DNA of 28,457 nt from Micavibrio sp. UBA5703 (GTDB lineage Bacteria; Pseudomonadota; Alphaproteobacteria; Micavibrionales; Micavibrionaceae). Of the stretch, positions 13,886 to 21,543 are shown piece by piece; positions within the stretch are counted from its first letter, which is position 1, and the number at the start of each line of letters is the position of its first letter. A model generated the notes under the pieces. It had not been told where the DNA came from and made no database searches. It was given only the letters and a program-made list of their open reading frames with translations. The stretch is taken from positions 1-28,457 of the forward strand of contig DIHF01000030.1 in assembly GCA_002420015.1 (NCBI GenBank), given 5' to 3'. A program made the translations under genes and the position numbers.

Positions 13886-14638
13886 TCAGGGCGTTCTTTC
13901 CCACTCAATGTTTTTATAATCGAACCCCGCTTCCAGCGTCGGTTTGACGACTTGAAAATAAGGCGAGATGTCGAAGTCGCGCGGCGTGAACAAACTATGG
14001 TGCCGGATATGCATGATTTCCGCCTGCGCGCAATCTCCGCCATCCTTGCAGTCTTCTTTTATCTTTATCTCCGGCAGGATCGGGTAGCGGATCGATTGAA
14101 ATGCCTGCGCGATCAGCGTCGAACAAATCGCCCGTGTCGGATCGCCGCTGCCCAGCGCCAGCATACGCCGCCGCCAGCGTACCGGTACGGGTGGCTGCGG
14201 CAAGAGATAGCGCAAAAGATCGATGGCGTTCTTGATATCGTAATGCATGCCGAGTTTGCCGGTCATGAAGGATACGAGTTTTTCCCCGTCCTCATCGCTT
14301 AAATTTACCGGGCGGCAGATACGTGTATGCTGCCTCGCATATTTTGATAGCGGCACGGCCCGCACGCCCTCAATGACATCGGCCTCAATCAGACAAGGCG
14401 GGTCATCGGCATTATCAAGAGGCCCAGCGTAGAACGCCGCATGCGACCATGTGGATTGAGTCAGGTATTTGATGGCAACGCTGACCCGGAGATTGCCTTC
14501 AACCAATAAAATATCACCGGGGCGCAAGCAGGCTTTGAGATTGGCAATATCGGTCGTTGATGATGGTTTGTAATCAGGCAGCTCCTTTTGCAGGTACCGC
14601 GCCAGCCAGAAGCTTGTTTTTTCAAGGAACAGGTTCAT
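13886..14638 (-). CDS. YiiX/YebB-like NlpC/P60-type cysteine hydrolase
   Basis: This 250-residue protein is of the circularly permuted papain-like (YiiX/YebB) type. The segment LRPGDILLVEGN (about residue 39) begins the domain. The likely catalytic histidine is in STWSHAAFY, the cysteine is in AICSTLIAQAF, and an acidic residue is in LIEADVIEG. The substrate is unknown; relatives are thought to act on amide bonds in peptidoglycan or lipids. No signal peptide is evident. I start at ATG 14638, where family members normally begin (MNLFLEK). Longer starts at 14674 or GTG 14677 would overlap the DUF3179 promoter region. It converges on merA with a gap of only two bases. Confidence 0.75.
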   Translation of the reverse strand: MNLFLEKTSFWLARYLQKELPDYKPSSTTDIANLKACLRPGDILLVEGNLRVSVAIKYLTQSTWSHAAFYAGPLDNADDPPCLIEADVIEGVRAVPLSKYARQHTRICRPVNLSDEDGEKLVSFMTGKLGMHYDIKNAIDLLRYLLPQPPVPVRWRRRMLALGSGDPTRAICSTLIAQAFQSIRYPILPEIKIKEDCKDGGDCAQAEIMHIRHHSLFTPRDFDISPYFQVVKPTLEAGFDYKNIEWERTP

Positions 14639-14660
14639 AGGATTTATTATTTCCGGATTT

Positions 14661-14688
14661 TGTAACTCTTTCATCACGGTATTCGAAT
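14661..14688 (+). promoter_or_regulatory. Candidate ECF-sigma promoter of the DUF3179 gene
   Basis: TGTAAC (14661-14666), 17 bases, CGAAT (14684-14688). It is an exact copy of the element found before mer, the rhodanese, the AhpD-like gene and the VTT-DUF547 operon. The -10 ends 8 bases before the DUF3179 ATG, so the transcript would be leaderless or nearly so. Confidence 0.6.
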
Positions 14689-14696
14689 TTCAGGGT

Positions 14697-15686
14697 ATGA
14701 AAGTTACTTTTATCGTGCTTTTTCTGGTGTCTATGGCCTTATTTAGCGCGATTGCCTTCGCCGGGCAAGCGCCTGCCGATTGGAAGCGGGAATGGCCGCG
14801 CACGGATTTCGACAAAACGAGCGTTGATTTTTCCGAAATCATGTCCGGCGGCCCGCCGAAAGACGGTATTCCGGCGATTGATGCCCCGCAATTCAAGGAT
14901 GTTTCCGGGGTTAACGATCTGGGCGGTCAGGAACCCGTGATCGTCCTGAAAATCAACGAAGAAGCCAAAGCCTATCCTTTGCGCATCCTGATGTGGCATG
15001 AAATCGCCAACGATACGATTGGCGGCGTTCCAGTGACGGTGACGTATTGCCCGCTCTGCAATGCCGCCGTTGTTTTCGACCGGCGCGTGAACGGGAAAGT
15101 GCTGGATTTTGGCGTGTCGGGCAAGCTGCGTCATTCGGACATGATCATGTATGACCGCCAAACCGAAAGCTGGTGGCAGCAATTCGTCGGGCGCGGCATC
15201 GTAGGCGCGATGACCGGCATGGAATTAAAGCGCCTGCCTGCCCGCGTCATTCCTTTTTCGGCATTCAAAGCCAGCTATCCGAACGGAAAAGTGCTTGTTG
15301 CCGGTAACGGCAATGCTAGGCACTACGGCGAAAACCCGTATGTGAAATATGACAGTGCTGAAAATCCCTTCCTGTACAGGGGGCACTATGACGGGCCGGG
15401 TCAGCCGCTGTCTTACGTTGTCGCAGTTGAAAAAGACGCCTGGCTGCTGGATGATTTAAGAAATGCTGGCGTTATAGAGCATGACGATCTGCGCCTTGAA
15501 TGGTACGAAGGCATGAATTCGGCGCTCGATGCGGGCCGTATCGATCAGGGGCGTGATATAGGTTTTATCGCGGTACAAAAGAAAACGACAAGCGGATATG
15601 AAGATATTTCCTACAACACGACTTTCGCCTTTGCCTTCAAGGCGTTCCATCCTGATGGCGTGATCCACAGTTTTCCAGCAAGGTAA
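14697..15686 (+). CDS. DUF3179 exported protein
   Basis: This 329-residue protein has a signal peptide (MKVTFIVLFLVSMALFSAIAFA). The DUF3179 signature follows: IPAIDAPQF, then YPLRILMWHEIANDTIGG, then VTYCPLCNAAVVFDR with its two conserved cysteines, GVSGKLRHSDMIMYDR, and TESWWQQ. The family is widespread and uncharacterised; the CPLC motif could bind a metal or be redox-active. An ECF-type promoter lies immediately upstream. The short AGAAAT/ATTTCT hairpin at about 15692-15708, between this gene and the convergent motA, may help end both transcripts. Confidence 0.88.
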   Translation: MKVTFIVLFLVSMALFSAIAFAGQAPADWKREWPRTDFDKTSVDFSEIMSGGPPKDGIPAIDAPQFKDVSGVNDLGGQEPVIVLKINEEAKAYPLRILMWHEIANDTIGGVPVTVTYCPLCNAAVVFDRRVNGKVLDFGVSGKLRHSDMIMYDRQTESWWQQFVGRGIVGAMTGMELKRLPARVIPFSAFKASYPNGKVLVAGNGNARHYGENPYVKYDSAENPFLYRGHYDGPGQPLSYVVAVEKDAWLLDDLRNAGVIEHDDLRLEWYEGMNSALDAGRIDQGRDIGFIAVQKKTTSGYEDISYNTTFAFAFKAFHPDGVIHSFPAR

Positions 15687-15707
15687 TTTTAAAGAAATCA
15701 GGAATTT

Positions 15708-16556
15708 CTAGCCAGTTATTATATGATCTAATTTTCGAATATCCATGTCATGATGCTTTTCCGGCATCAGATAGCTGTTGAGCCGGTCCTGTATATAGCG
15801 GGGCGATTTATTGGCAACGAGCAGAGCCATTCCCTCTGCGATAAGACCGTTGCGAAAGCGAAGACCCTCCTGTTTTTGCATCACTTTTGAGGCGGCAGGC
15901 ATATAAAGCAGTCGCGCCGTAACAACGCCATAAAGTGTTGCCAAAAGACACACCGCAAGCGCCGCAGCGATCAGATTCATATCATCCCCAATGCTTCGTA
16001 GCAAAGTAACCATGCCAATCAATGTACCAACCATGCCGAAGGCCGGGGCATGGCTGGCCATTGCCATGAATATCGTGGCAGGAACCGTATCACGTTCGTA
16101 AGTGGACTCCGCCGTCGTTTCCATCATTGCGCGAACTTCATCCGGCGTATAATTGCTTACGACCATCTCAAGCCCGTACTTCACAAACGGGTCTGCGATT
16201 TTTTTGCCAATTTCATCTTCAAGGCCGCGCATTCCTTTTTCCTGAACGAGCCGCGCCCACGCAATGATATCAACCAGCTCATTCTGCAAGTTTTTATGTG
16301 TTGCCTCTTGCTGCCTGAACATCAAGGCTATTGACTTCAACGCGGTAAAAACATCTGAAGCCTCCGAACTCATAAAAGCAACGGCCAGCGTTCCCCCGAC
16401 CACTATCGCAAATCCCTCGACACTGAAGAAGGCGCGGTAATTGGAGGTGCCCAGCATGACCGCGCCGATTATCAGAGAAAATCCGAAGACAGCGCCAATA
16501 ATTGAAGCAGCGGAAAGTTTGGCATTTTGACTTGAAGGGGTTATGTCCAAATTCAT
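15708..16556 (-). CDS. motA: Orphan MotA-like stator/proton-channel protein
   Basis: This 282-residue protein of the MotA/TolQ/ExbB superfamily is closest in layout to flagellar MotA. Two hydrophobic helices lie near the N-terminus (SIIGAVFGFSLIIGAVML; FAIVVGGTLAVAF). A long cytoplasmic domain follows (EDEIGKKIADPFVKYGLEM), then the two channel helices, with APAFGMVGTLIGMVTLL carrying the conserved proline. MotA normally needs MotB to bind the cell wall; no motB or flagellar gene is in the window. GAGGG precedes a double ATG; the second (16556) gives better spacing than 16559. A terminator hairpin lies directly upstream, so expression may depend on read-through from the rhodanese gene. Confidence 0.85.
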   Translation of the reverse strand: MNLDITPSSQNAKLSAASIIGAVFGFSLIIGAVMLGTSNYRAFFSVEGFAIVVGGTLAVAFMSSEASDVFTALKSIALMFRQQEATHKNLQNELVDIIAWARLVQEKGMRGLEDEIGKKIADPFVKYGLEMVVSNYTPDEVRAMMETTAESTYERDTVPATIFMAMASHAPAFGMVGTLIGMVTLLRSIGDDMNLIAAALAVCLLATLYGVVTARLLYMPAASKVMQKQEGLRFRNGLIAEGMALLVANKSPRYIQDRLNSYLMPEKHHDMDIRKLDHIITG

Positions 16557-16566
16557 CATTCCCTCG

Positions 16567-16606
16567 AAAATACCAGAGAGCAAGGATTGCAAATGCCCTC
16601 TGGTAT
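16567..16606 (-). terminator. Terminator between rhodanese gene and motA (minus strand)
   Basis: On the minus strand ATACCAGAG (16606-16598) pairs perfectly with CTCTGGTAT (16578-16570) around a 19-base loop and is followed by TTTT. It follows the rhodanese stop by 16 bases. It ends just before the motA ribosome-binding site, so it could also act as an attenuator for motA. Confidence 0.7.
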
Positions 16607-16622
16607 CTCTTGGTTTATACTC

Positions 16623-17006
16623 TTAGCCGCAGCAGCCGCCTGAGCTTGCGACTTTTTTCGCTTTCGTGGATGGACAACAGGCGCCTTTTTCAATTGGCAG
16701 GCCAGCTTCCATCCAGTCCTGCTTGCCTTCCACATACTCGGCGACATTTTTGTAGCCAAGACTGACCAGAGCGTCTGCCGCGTGTTTTGAGTTCTGGCAG
16801 GCGGTGTTGGCGCAATAGGTGACAATCAACTGGTGTTTGTCTGGAAAAAGCGCGGCAGCGCTCGTTTTGACCTGATCCGGCAGAAGCTGGATGGCGCCGG
16901 GCAAATGTCCGTCCTCATAGTATTTTTCAGGCAGAGCCTCAACCAGAGCGATTTTGTCGCCTTTGTCGAGGTGCTGCTTGATCTGGTCGCGGGTGATGGT
17001 TTTCAT
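16623..17006 (-). CDS. Rhodanese-domain protein with Cys-rich C-terminal tail
   Basis: This 127-residue single rhodanese domain carries the likely sulfur-accepting cysteine Cys65 in the loop YCANTACQNS, where a second Cys (70) is also present. HLPGAIQLLPDQ is the typical middle motif and EYVEGKQDWMEAGLP the closing part. After the domain a tail of about 20 residues holds two vicinal Cys pairs (ACCPSTK and GGCCG), resembling metal- or persulfide-binding tails. No signal peptide, so it is cytoplasmic. AAAGGAG precedes two ATGs; the one at 17006 has normal spacing, the one at 17012 would be too close. An ECF-type promoter lies 45 bp upstream and a terminator follows. Confidence 0.88.
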   Translation of the reverse strand: MKTITRDQIKQHLDKGDKIALVEALPEKYYEDGHLPGAIQLLPDQVKTSAAALFPDKHQLIVTYCANTACQNSKHAADALVSLGYKNVAEYVEGKQDWMEAGLPIEKGACCPSTKAKKVASSGGCCG

Positions 17007-17050
17007 GTTCATTCTCCTTTGATGTTTTCGAAGTTGCAGACAACAAAGGT

Positions 17051-17078
17051 ATTCGGCTCACATCAAAAGAAAGTTACA
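17051..17078 (-). promoter_or_regulatory. Candidate ECF-sigma promoter of the rhodanese gene
   Basis: On the minus strand TGTAAC (17078-17073), 17 bases, CGAAT (17055-17051). The flanking bases are also shared with the promoter at 28118-28144: CCTGTAAC at the -35 and CGAATACC at the -10. Transcription would start near 17045, giving a leader of about 40 bases with the AAAGGAG site. Confidence 0.65.
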
Positions 17079-17109
17079 GGGAGCACAGCGACAGAATGCA
17101 TTATGTCTA

Positions 17110-17137
17110 TGTAACCAGTTCTTGCGTTTAAGAGAAT
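17110..17137 (+). promoter_or_regulatory. Near-match ECF-sigma promoter of the Cys-rich lipoprotein gene
   Basis: TGTAAC (17110-17115), 17 bases, AGAAT (17133-17137): one mismatch from the element CGAAT. It is divergent from the exact copy at 17051-17078 and points to the lipoprotein gene at 17218. The leader would be about 75 bases. Confidence 0.4.
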
Positions 17138-17217
17138 TACTGATCGCGTGTGCAGATGAACCGCTCACGCAAAAGTCTTAACCCCTTAACGATCTGCAGA
17201 CATGAAAGGAATATCCT

Positions 17218-17463
17218 ATGAAAAGTAAAATTATCCTGAACAACGTCCGTGAAAAAAGAGGATTCAGAAAAACCGCCGCCGTTCTGAGCTTGGTTGCCGC
17301 TACAGCCCTGTCGGCTTGTTCCATGATGTGCGGCGGCAGAAACCCGTGCATGGGCAAGAACCCCTGTATGGCCAAGCATGCCTCTCCCTGTTCGGGCAAG
17401 AATCCTTGCGCCGGTAAAAATCCTTGTGCGGGTAAAAATCCGTGCAGCGGTCACGCCTACTGA
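17218..17463 (+). CDS. Small lipoprotein with tandem GKNPC repeats, putative metal binder
   Basis: This 81-residue protein starts with a basic leader and a hydrophobic stretch ending in the lipobox LSAC (Cys at about residue 34). The mature part is little more than cysteine repeats: RNPC, GKNPC, then HASPC followed by four GKNPC-type units, giving nine cysteines in about 48 residues. Proteins of this composition are usually thought to buffer soft metals such as Cu, Hg or Cd. I do not know a named family. The repeats recall EGKCG-type copper-binding RiPP precursors, but no MNIO (DUF692) maturation enzyme gene is visible. GAAAGGAA precedes the ATG and a strong terminator follows. Confidence 0.75.
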   Translation: MKSKIILNNVREKRGFRKTAAVLSLVAATALSACSMMCGGRNPCMGKNPCMAKHASPCSGKNPCAGKNPCAGKNPCSGHAY

Positions 17464-17470
17464 TAAGCGA

Positions 17471-17511
17471 ATGGGGAGGCATGCTCTTAACTCAGCCTCC
17501 CCATTTTGTTC
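17471..17511 (+). terminator. Rho-independent terminator after the Cys-rich lipoprotein gene
   Basis: ATGGGGAGGC (17471-17480) pairs perfectly with GCCTCCCCAT (17495-17504) around a 14-base loop, followed by TTTTGTT. It is the strongest terminator in the window and separates the lipoprotein gene from the DUF6969 gene. Confidence 0.88.
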
Positions 17512-17532
17512 CCGTTTTTGAAAGACGCCAAA

Positions 17533-18300
17533 ATGAAGACAAGACAAAAGATCGCGCATGATACCGGGCCGGATATGAGCCGTTTCGACAGGCCCGCGTT
17601 ACAAACCATGCAGGATGCGGGAGCGATGGTTCTGGAGTGTCAGCGTGTGCTCGGAAACGCGCAACAGAATGTCGTCAGTGATCTGATCCGTTTTACCAGC
17701 GATTTCAAAGAATGGGATCATCTTCCCAAAGATGATGTGCATGATCATCAAAGTCATTCTCAATATTATTATCACACGCACTCAAAACTGGATGATCCGG
17801 GCTATATGCACAACACTGAACATGGGCATTTTCACACCTTCCTGCGCGCCAAGGGCATGCCGAAGGATATAAAGCCAGCGCTGCTTGATCCGCGCACGGA
17901 CAGCAAGGCTGAAACCGATCCGGTCAGCCATATCGTCGGCATCGGCATGGATGGTTACGGCAGTCCGATCAACCTGTTCACGACCAACCGCTGGGTGACA
18001 AAGGAAACATGGTATAAGGCGCAGGACGTTATTCGCCTGCTTGACCTTTACGAGATTGATCACGCCTGGCCAAGCTGGCCGGTCAATCTGTGGGTGACCA
18101 ACATGCTGCGCTTGTTTAGGCCGCAGATTGAAAATCTTTTGATGGATCGTGACCACAAAATAAATGAATGGCGCATGCGGTGCCCGAATGCCGATGTTTT
18201 TGAAGATCGGAATCTGGAAGTGATGTCTTCCTGCGCCATCGACATCGAAGATCAGATCACGGCCATTGAGCGCGTTCTTGGCACGTTAAGTTCAAAGTGA
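17533..18300 (+). CDS. DUF6969-like protein, His/Asp-rich
   Basis: This 255-residue soluble protein has no signal peptide. A His/Asp-rich stretch (about residues 76-110) includes DDVHDHQSHSQYYYHTHS and HNTEHGHFHTF, which could form a metal site. The middle part, HIVGIGMDGYGSPINLFTTNRWVT, and the later HAWPSWPVNLWVTNML are, from memory, typical of the family now called DUF6969; its function is unknown. The start at ATG 17533 is chosen because a longer frame would begin in the terminator tail. There is no clear promoter or ribosome-binding site, so it may be expressed by read-through. The barrel-protein gene follows 41 bp later. Confidence 0.65.
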   Translation: MKTRQKIAHDTGPDMSRFDRPALQTMQDAGAMVLECQRVLGNAQQNVVSDLIRFTSDFKEWDHLPKDDVHDHQSHSQYYYHTHSKLDDPGYMHNTEHGHFHTFLRAKGMPKDIKPALLDPRTDSKAETDPVSHIVGIGMDGYGSPINLFTTNRWVTKETWYKAQDVIRLLDLYEIDHAWPSWPVNLWVTNMLRLFRPQIENLLMDRDHKINEWRMRCPNADVFEDRNLEVMSSCAIDIEDQITAIERVLGTLSSK

Positions 18301-18341
18301 GCCCCGTTTTTATGTGGGAACAAACGAAAGGAAGCTCAACC

Positions 18342-19112
18342 ATGACAGAGCCCAGCCAGATTTTTACAAAAATAAAAGACAGGAAAACGCGCCTTAAGAT
18401 TTCTCTTGCCGCAGTAGCGCTTGGTTTGTGGCTTATAGCCGCCGTTCCCGCGCAGGCTGCGAACAAGGTTTCCTCCCCAGATGTCACGAAAGGCCAGATC
18501 GAAGTCGAATACCGCGGCGGTTATGATCGGGATGAAAAACCAAGCCAAGATGGGCAACAGACTCATAAGTTTGTTACAAACTACGGCTTGACCGACCGCT
18601 GGCGCATGGAAGCCAAGGCCGTTTTTTCCGGCCCTAGTGGCGATCTCGACTGGACCGGAATCGAGTATTCCAATCGTTATCAGTTTCTCAAGGAGGGTGA
18701 GGGCTGGCTCAGGCTTTCTGCGCAAGCCAACTATAAATTTTCCCTTGTCGATGCAAAGCCGGATAAACTGGAAATTACGGCTCTGGGCGCAAAAGATACA
18801 GGTTCATTCACTCATTTTGCGAATGTGAATTTTGAAAATGAGTTGGGATACAACGCAAAGGGCGGGACAGACATCAACCTCGCATGGAAAACGAAGTACC
18901 GTTTCGACCCACTTTTTGAGCCAGGCGGTGAGTTCTATGCAGATTTTGGAAAAACTAGCGGCGATAATGTCAAGAAGTACCAGATCGGCCCGGCAATCAG
19001 CGGCAAGCTAGGCACGGGCGTAAAATATGATCTCGGCTACCTTTTCGGCCTGAATCAGAACGTGCCTGATGGCAGGTTGAAACTGATACTGACCTACTCG
19101 TTCAAGCCGTAG
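18342..19112 (+). CDS. Outer-membrane beta-barrel-like protein
   Basis: This 256-residue protein has a signal segment (KISLAAVALGLWLIAAVPAQA, cleaved near residue 39). The mature part is of alternating amphipathic strands (IEVEYRGGYDRDE, WRMEAKAVF, WLRLSAQANYKF, TDINLAWKTKYRF) and ends in the aromatic-containing C-terminal strand KLILTYSFKP, close to an outer-membrane assembly signal. I recognise no specific family. AAGGAAG precedes the ATG at 18342; a longer frame from 18297 overlaps the preceding stop and lacks such a site. A CCTAAAG/CTTTAGG hairpin without a T-run follows the stop (19113-19136). Confidence 0.6.
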   Translation: MTEPSQIFTKIKDRKTRLKISLAAVALGLWLIAAVPAQAANKVSSPDVTKGQIEVEYRGGYDRDEKPSQDGQQTHKFVTNYGLTDRWRMEAKAVFSGPSGDLDWTGIEYSNRYQFLKEGEGWLRLSAQANYKFSLVDAKPDKLEITALGAKDTGSFTHFANVNFENELGYNAKGGTDINLAWKTKYRFDPLFEPGGEFYADFGKTSGDNVKKYQIGPAISGKLGTGVKYDLGYLFGLNQNVPDGRLKLILTYSFKP

Positions 19113-19145
19113 CCTAAAGCCTGGTCGCTCTTTAGGAAGATGCTG

Positions 19146-19151
19146 TATAAT
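19146..19151 (+). promoter_or_regulatory. Possible -10 box of the DUF255 gene
   Basis: TATAAT, a perfect sigma-70 -10 hexamer, lies 27 bases before the ATG at 19178. No good -35 is visible at the right distance (best guess TGGTCG at 19122). The call is weak. Confidence 0.3.
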
Positions 19152-19177
19152 GTCTTCGAACATTTGGGAATATTGTT

Positions 19178-21532
19178 ATGAAAGTTAGTTTGATTTTGGC
19201 CTGCCTTGCCATTGTTGTGACCGCAATTTTGCTGATTCCAAAGGAGAGACAAGGCATGACCGCCGTAAAAAGAGAAGCCCCTCGCCAAAACCACCTTGCC
19301 GGTTCCTTCAGCCCCTATCTGCGGCAGCACGCGCATAACCCGGTGGACTGGTATCCGTGGGACGATGAGGCGCTTGAAAAAGCGAAGGCCGAGAATAAGC
19401 CCATTCTTGTCAGCATCGGCTATTCGACCTGCTACTGGTGCCATGTGCTGGAGCGCGAGGTGTTTTCGCAGGAGGATGTCGCCAGGGCGATGAACGAGAA
19501 TTTTGTCAGCATCAAGGTTGACCGCGAAGTGCGCCCCGACATCGACGAAATCTATATGTTCGCCACGCAAATGCTGACCGGCAGCGGCGGCTGGCCGAAC
19601 AATGTGCTGCTGACGCCCGACCTCAAGCCATTTTTTGCCGTGACTTATCTGCCCAAAGATCAGTGGATGCGTCTGGTGGCTAATACTGCCGACCTCTGGG
19701 CAAATAAGCGTCCGCAGCTTGAACAACAGGCGGATCAGATCACGGCCTATTTGCGGCAATTTTTTTCCGGTGGAAAACCGTTGCTGGCCAGCATGCCTGC
19801 CGACCGCATTTCTGGAGAATATTTCTCGAACCTGAAAATGGGCTATGACAGCCGCTATGGCGGCTTTGGCACGGGCACCAAGTTCCCGCAGGAGCCTAAT
19901 TTGCTGTTCCTGCTCGACTACGCCAGTGCAACGAGCGACGATCAAGCGCTGGCGATGGTGGAGAACACGGCTCTGCACATGATACAAGGCGGCATTCACG
20001 ACCATGTCGGCGGCGGATTCCACCGCTACGCTACCGAGCGGGAATGGAAAGTGCCGCATTTTGAGAAGATGCTTTATAATCAGGGCTTGTTGGCCAGCGT
20101 TCTAGCGGAACTCTATGAGCGTACCGACAAGCCGGAATACAAGCGGAGGCTGACGCGGCTGCTGGATTTCGTAGCGCGTGACATGACTGCGGACAACGGC
20201 GCGTTTTACAGCGCATGGGACGCCGAAACCGATGCCGTGGAAGGAGATTTTTATGTCTGGAACAAAACCGAACTGCAACAGGTTTTAGACACGGAGGATG
20301 ACGATTTCCTGACCACCCGCTATGATTTTGCGCCGCTGCCGCATTTCCCCGGCCATAAATACCCGGACGGCGAAGTGCTGTATCAAAAAACAGAAATAAA
20401 AGATCAGGCGGACTGGAACAGGCTGGATGGCATTTTTGAAAAGCTGCTGGCCGCACGGTCGCAGCGGGACAAGCCCCTGCGCGATGACAAGATCGTCGTA
20501 GCGTGGAACGGCATGATGGTCGCAGGACTTGCCGATGCCGGACGCATCCTTGATGATCCGGCCTATATCCGGCAGGCAGAAAAAGCGGCGCGGTTTATTC
20601 TCGGCAATATGCGCGGTAAAGACGGTAAACTGTCCCGCATCTATATAGAAGACCAGCCGCATCAAGATGCCTTTCTGGATGATTATGCTTGGCTGGCCAA
20701 GGGGCTGATGACGCTCTACCGCGCTACGGGCGATCAATATTACAAAGATCAAGCCTTGTCCCTAATAAAAACGGCAGATCAGTTCTTATTGGACAAGGAT
20801 ACTGGCAGCTACTACATGACGGACGGCAGCGACAGGCTGCCCGTACGGATCAGGCAGGGCATGGATACGGGCGCTCTGCCCTCCGACAACGCCGTCATGG
20901 CGCATGTGTTCGTTGACCTGTACCGGGCCACGGATGACGTACAGTGGAAAGACCGGGCGGAAAGGCTGATTAGCGCCTTTTCGCAGGGTTTTCTGGAGCA
21001 GACCAACTCCTACGGCCATATGATCCATGCCCTGATGCGGCTGAACGAACCAGAGGATAAGAAGTGGCTTGATCCCGTTGTTGCCCGTGCGGGAACAGCA
21101 GCGGCACAACCCTCTCCGGCTGCGTCCGCGCAGGAAGAGTCAAAAAATAAGGTGAAAGTCCACACGCATATCCTGCACGAGCAGTCCACAGACACAAAAA
21201 AGATCGTCGAGATCACGGTGGATATAGAAGACGGCTGGCACCTGAACGCGAACCCGGCCAGCCTTGATTTTCTCATTCCCACGACGGCGGATATTCAGAC
21301 CGATCAGCCGTCAGAAGTAAACATCACCTATCCGAAAGCAGAGAATTACACGACTTCGCTGGGCGAGATCGGCGTTTATACAGGCAAAGCCAAAATCACG
21401 GCCACCGTCACGGCGGAACAGCCCATTGATGAATCAAAAATGCGACTGTTGATGCAAGTGCAGGCTTGCAGGGAATCCACTTGTTACCCGCCTTCGCAAA
21501 TAGCCGTGAACATCGTGCATGGCGGGCGTTAA
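19178..21532 (+). CDS. DUF255 (YyaL/SSP411-type) thioredoxin-domain protein fused to a DsbD-alpha-like domain
   Basis: This 784-residue protein has an N-terminal anchor (VSLILACLAIVVTAILLIP), so the rest is probably periplasmic. The DUF255 thioredoxin-like domain follows with SPYLRQHAHNPVDWYPW and a CxxC at Cys85-Cys88 (STCYWCHVLEREVF). A long alpha/alpha-toroid follows (about 230-620; KFPQEPNLLFLLDYA, VGGGFHRYATEREWKVPHF split over two helices), as in YyaL/SPATA20 proteins. The last 130 residues form a beta-rich domain with QACRESTCYPPSQIAV, resembling the N-terminal electron-accepting domain of DsbD (Cys pair before YPP). This combination suggests periplasmic disulfide chemistry. A DoxX-like gene follows by 11 bp. 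Confidence 0.85.
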   Translation: MKVSLILACLAIVVTAILLIPKERQGMTAVKREAPRQNHLAGSFSPYLRQHAHNPVDWYPWDDEALEKAKAENKPILVSIGYSTCYWCHVLEREVFSQEDVARAMNENFVSIKVDREVRPDIDEIYMFATQMLTGSGGWPNNVLLTPDLKPFFAVTYLPKDQWMRLVANTADLWANKRPQLEQQADQITAYLRQFFSGGKPLLASMPADRISGEYFSNLKMGYDSRYGGFGTGTKFPQEPNLLFLLDYASATSDDQALAMVENTALHMIQGGIHDHVGGGFHRYATEREWKVPHFEKMLYNQGLLASVLAELYERTDKPEYKRRLTRLLDFVARDMTADNGAFYSAWDAETDAVEGDFYVWNKTELQQVLDTEDDDFLTTRYDFAPLPHFPGHKYPDGEVLYQKTEIKDQADWNRLDGIFEKLLAARSQRDKPLRDDKIVVAWNGMMVAGLADAGRILDDPAYIRQAEKAARFILGNMRGKDGKLSRIYIEDQPHQDAFLDDYAWLAKGLMTLYRATGDQYYKDQALSLIKTADQFLLDKDTGSYYMTDGSDRLPVRIRQGMDTGALPSDNAVMAHVFVDLYRATDDVQWKDRAERLISAFSQGFLEQTNSYGHMIHALMRLNEPEDKKWLDPVVARAGTAAAQPSPAASAQEESKNKVKVHTHILHEQSTDTKKIVEITVDIEDGWHLNANPASLDFLIPTTADIQTDQPSEVNITYPKAENYTTSLGEIGVYTGKAKITATVTAEQPIDESKMRLLMQVQACRESTCYPPSQIAVNIVHGGR

Positions 21533-21543
21533 AGGAAAAAAAG

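Noticed and set aside
19094..20059. 321-codon minus-strand frame opposite the DUF255 gene
   Set aside because: Antisense to conserved DUF255 motifs including the CxxC; no domain of its own.
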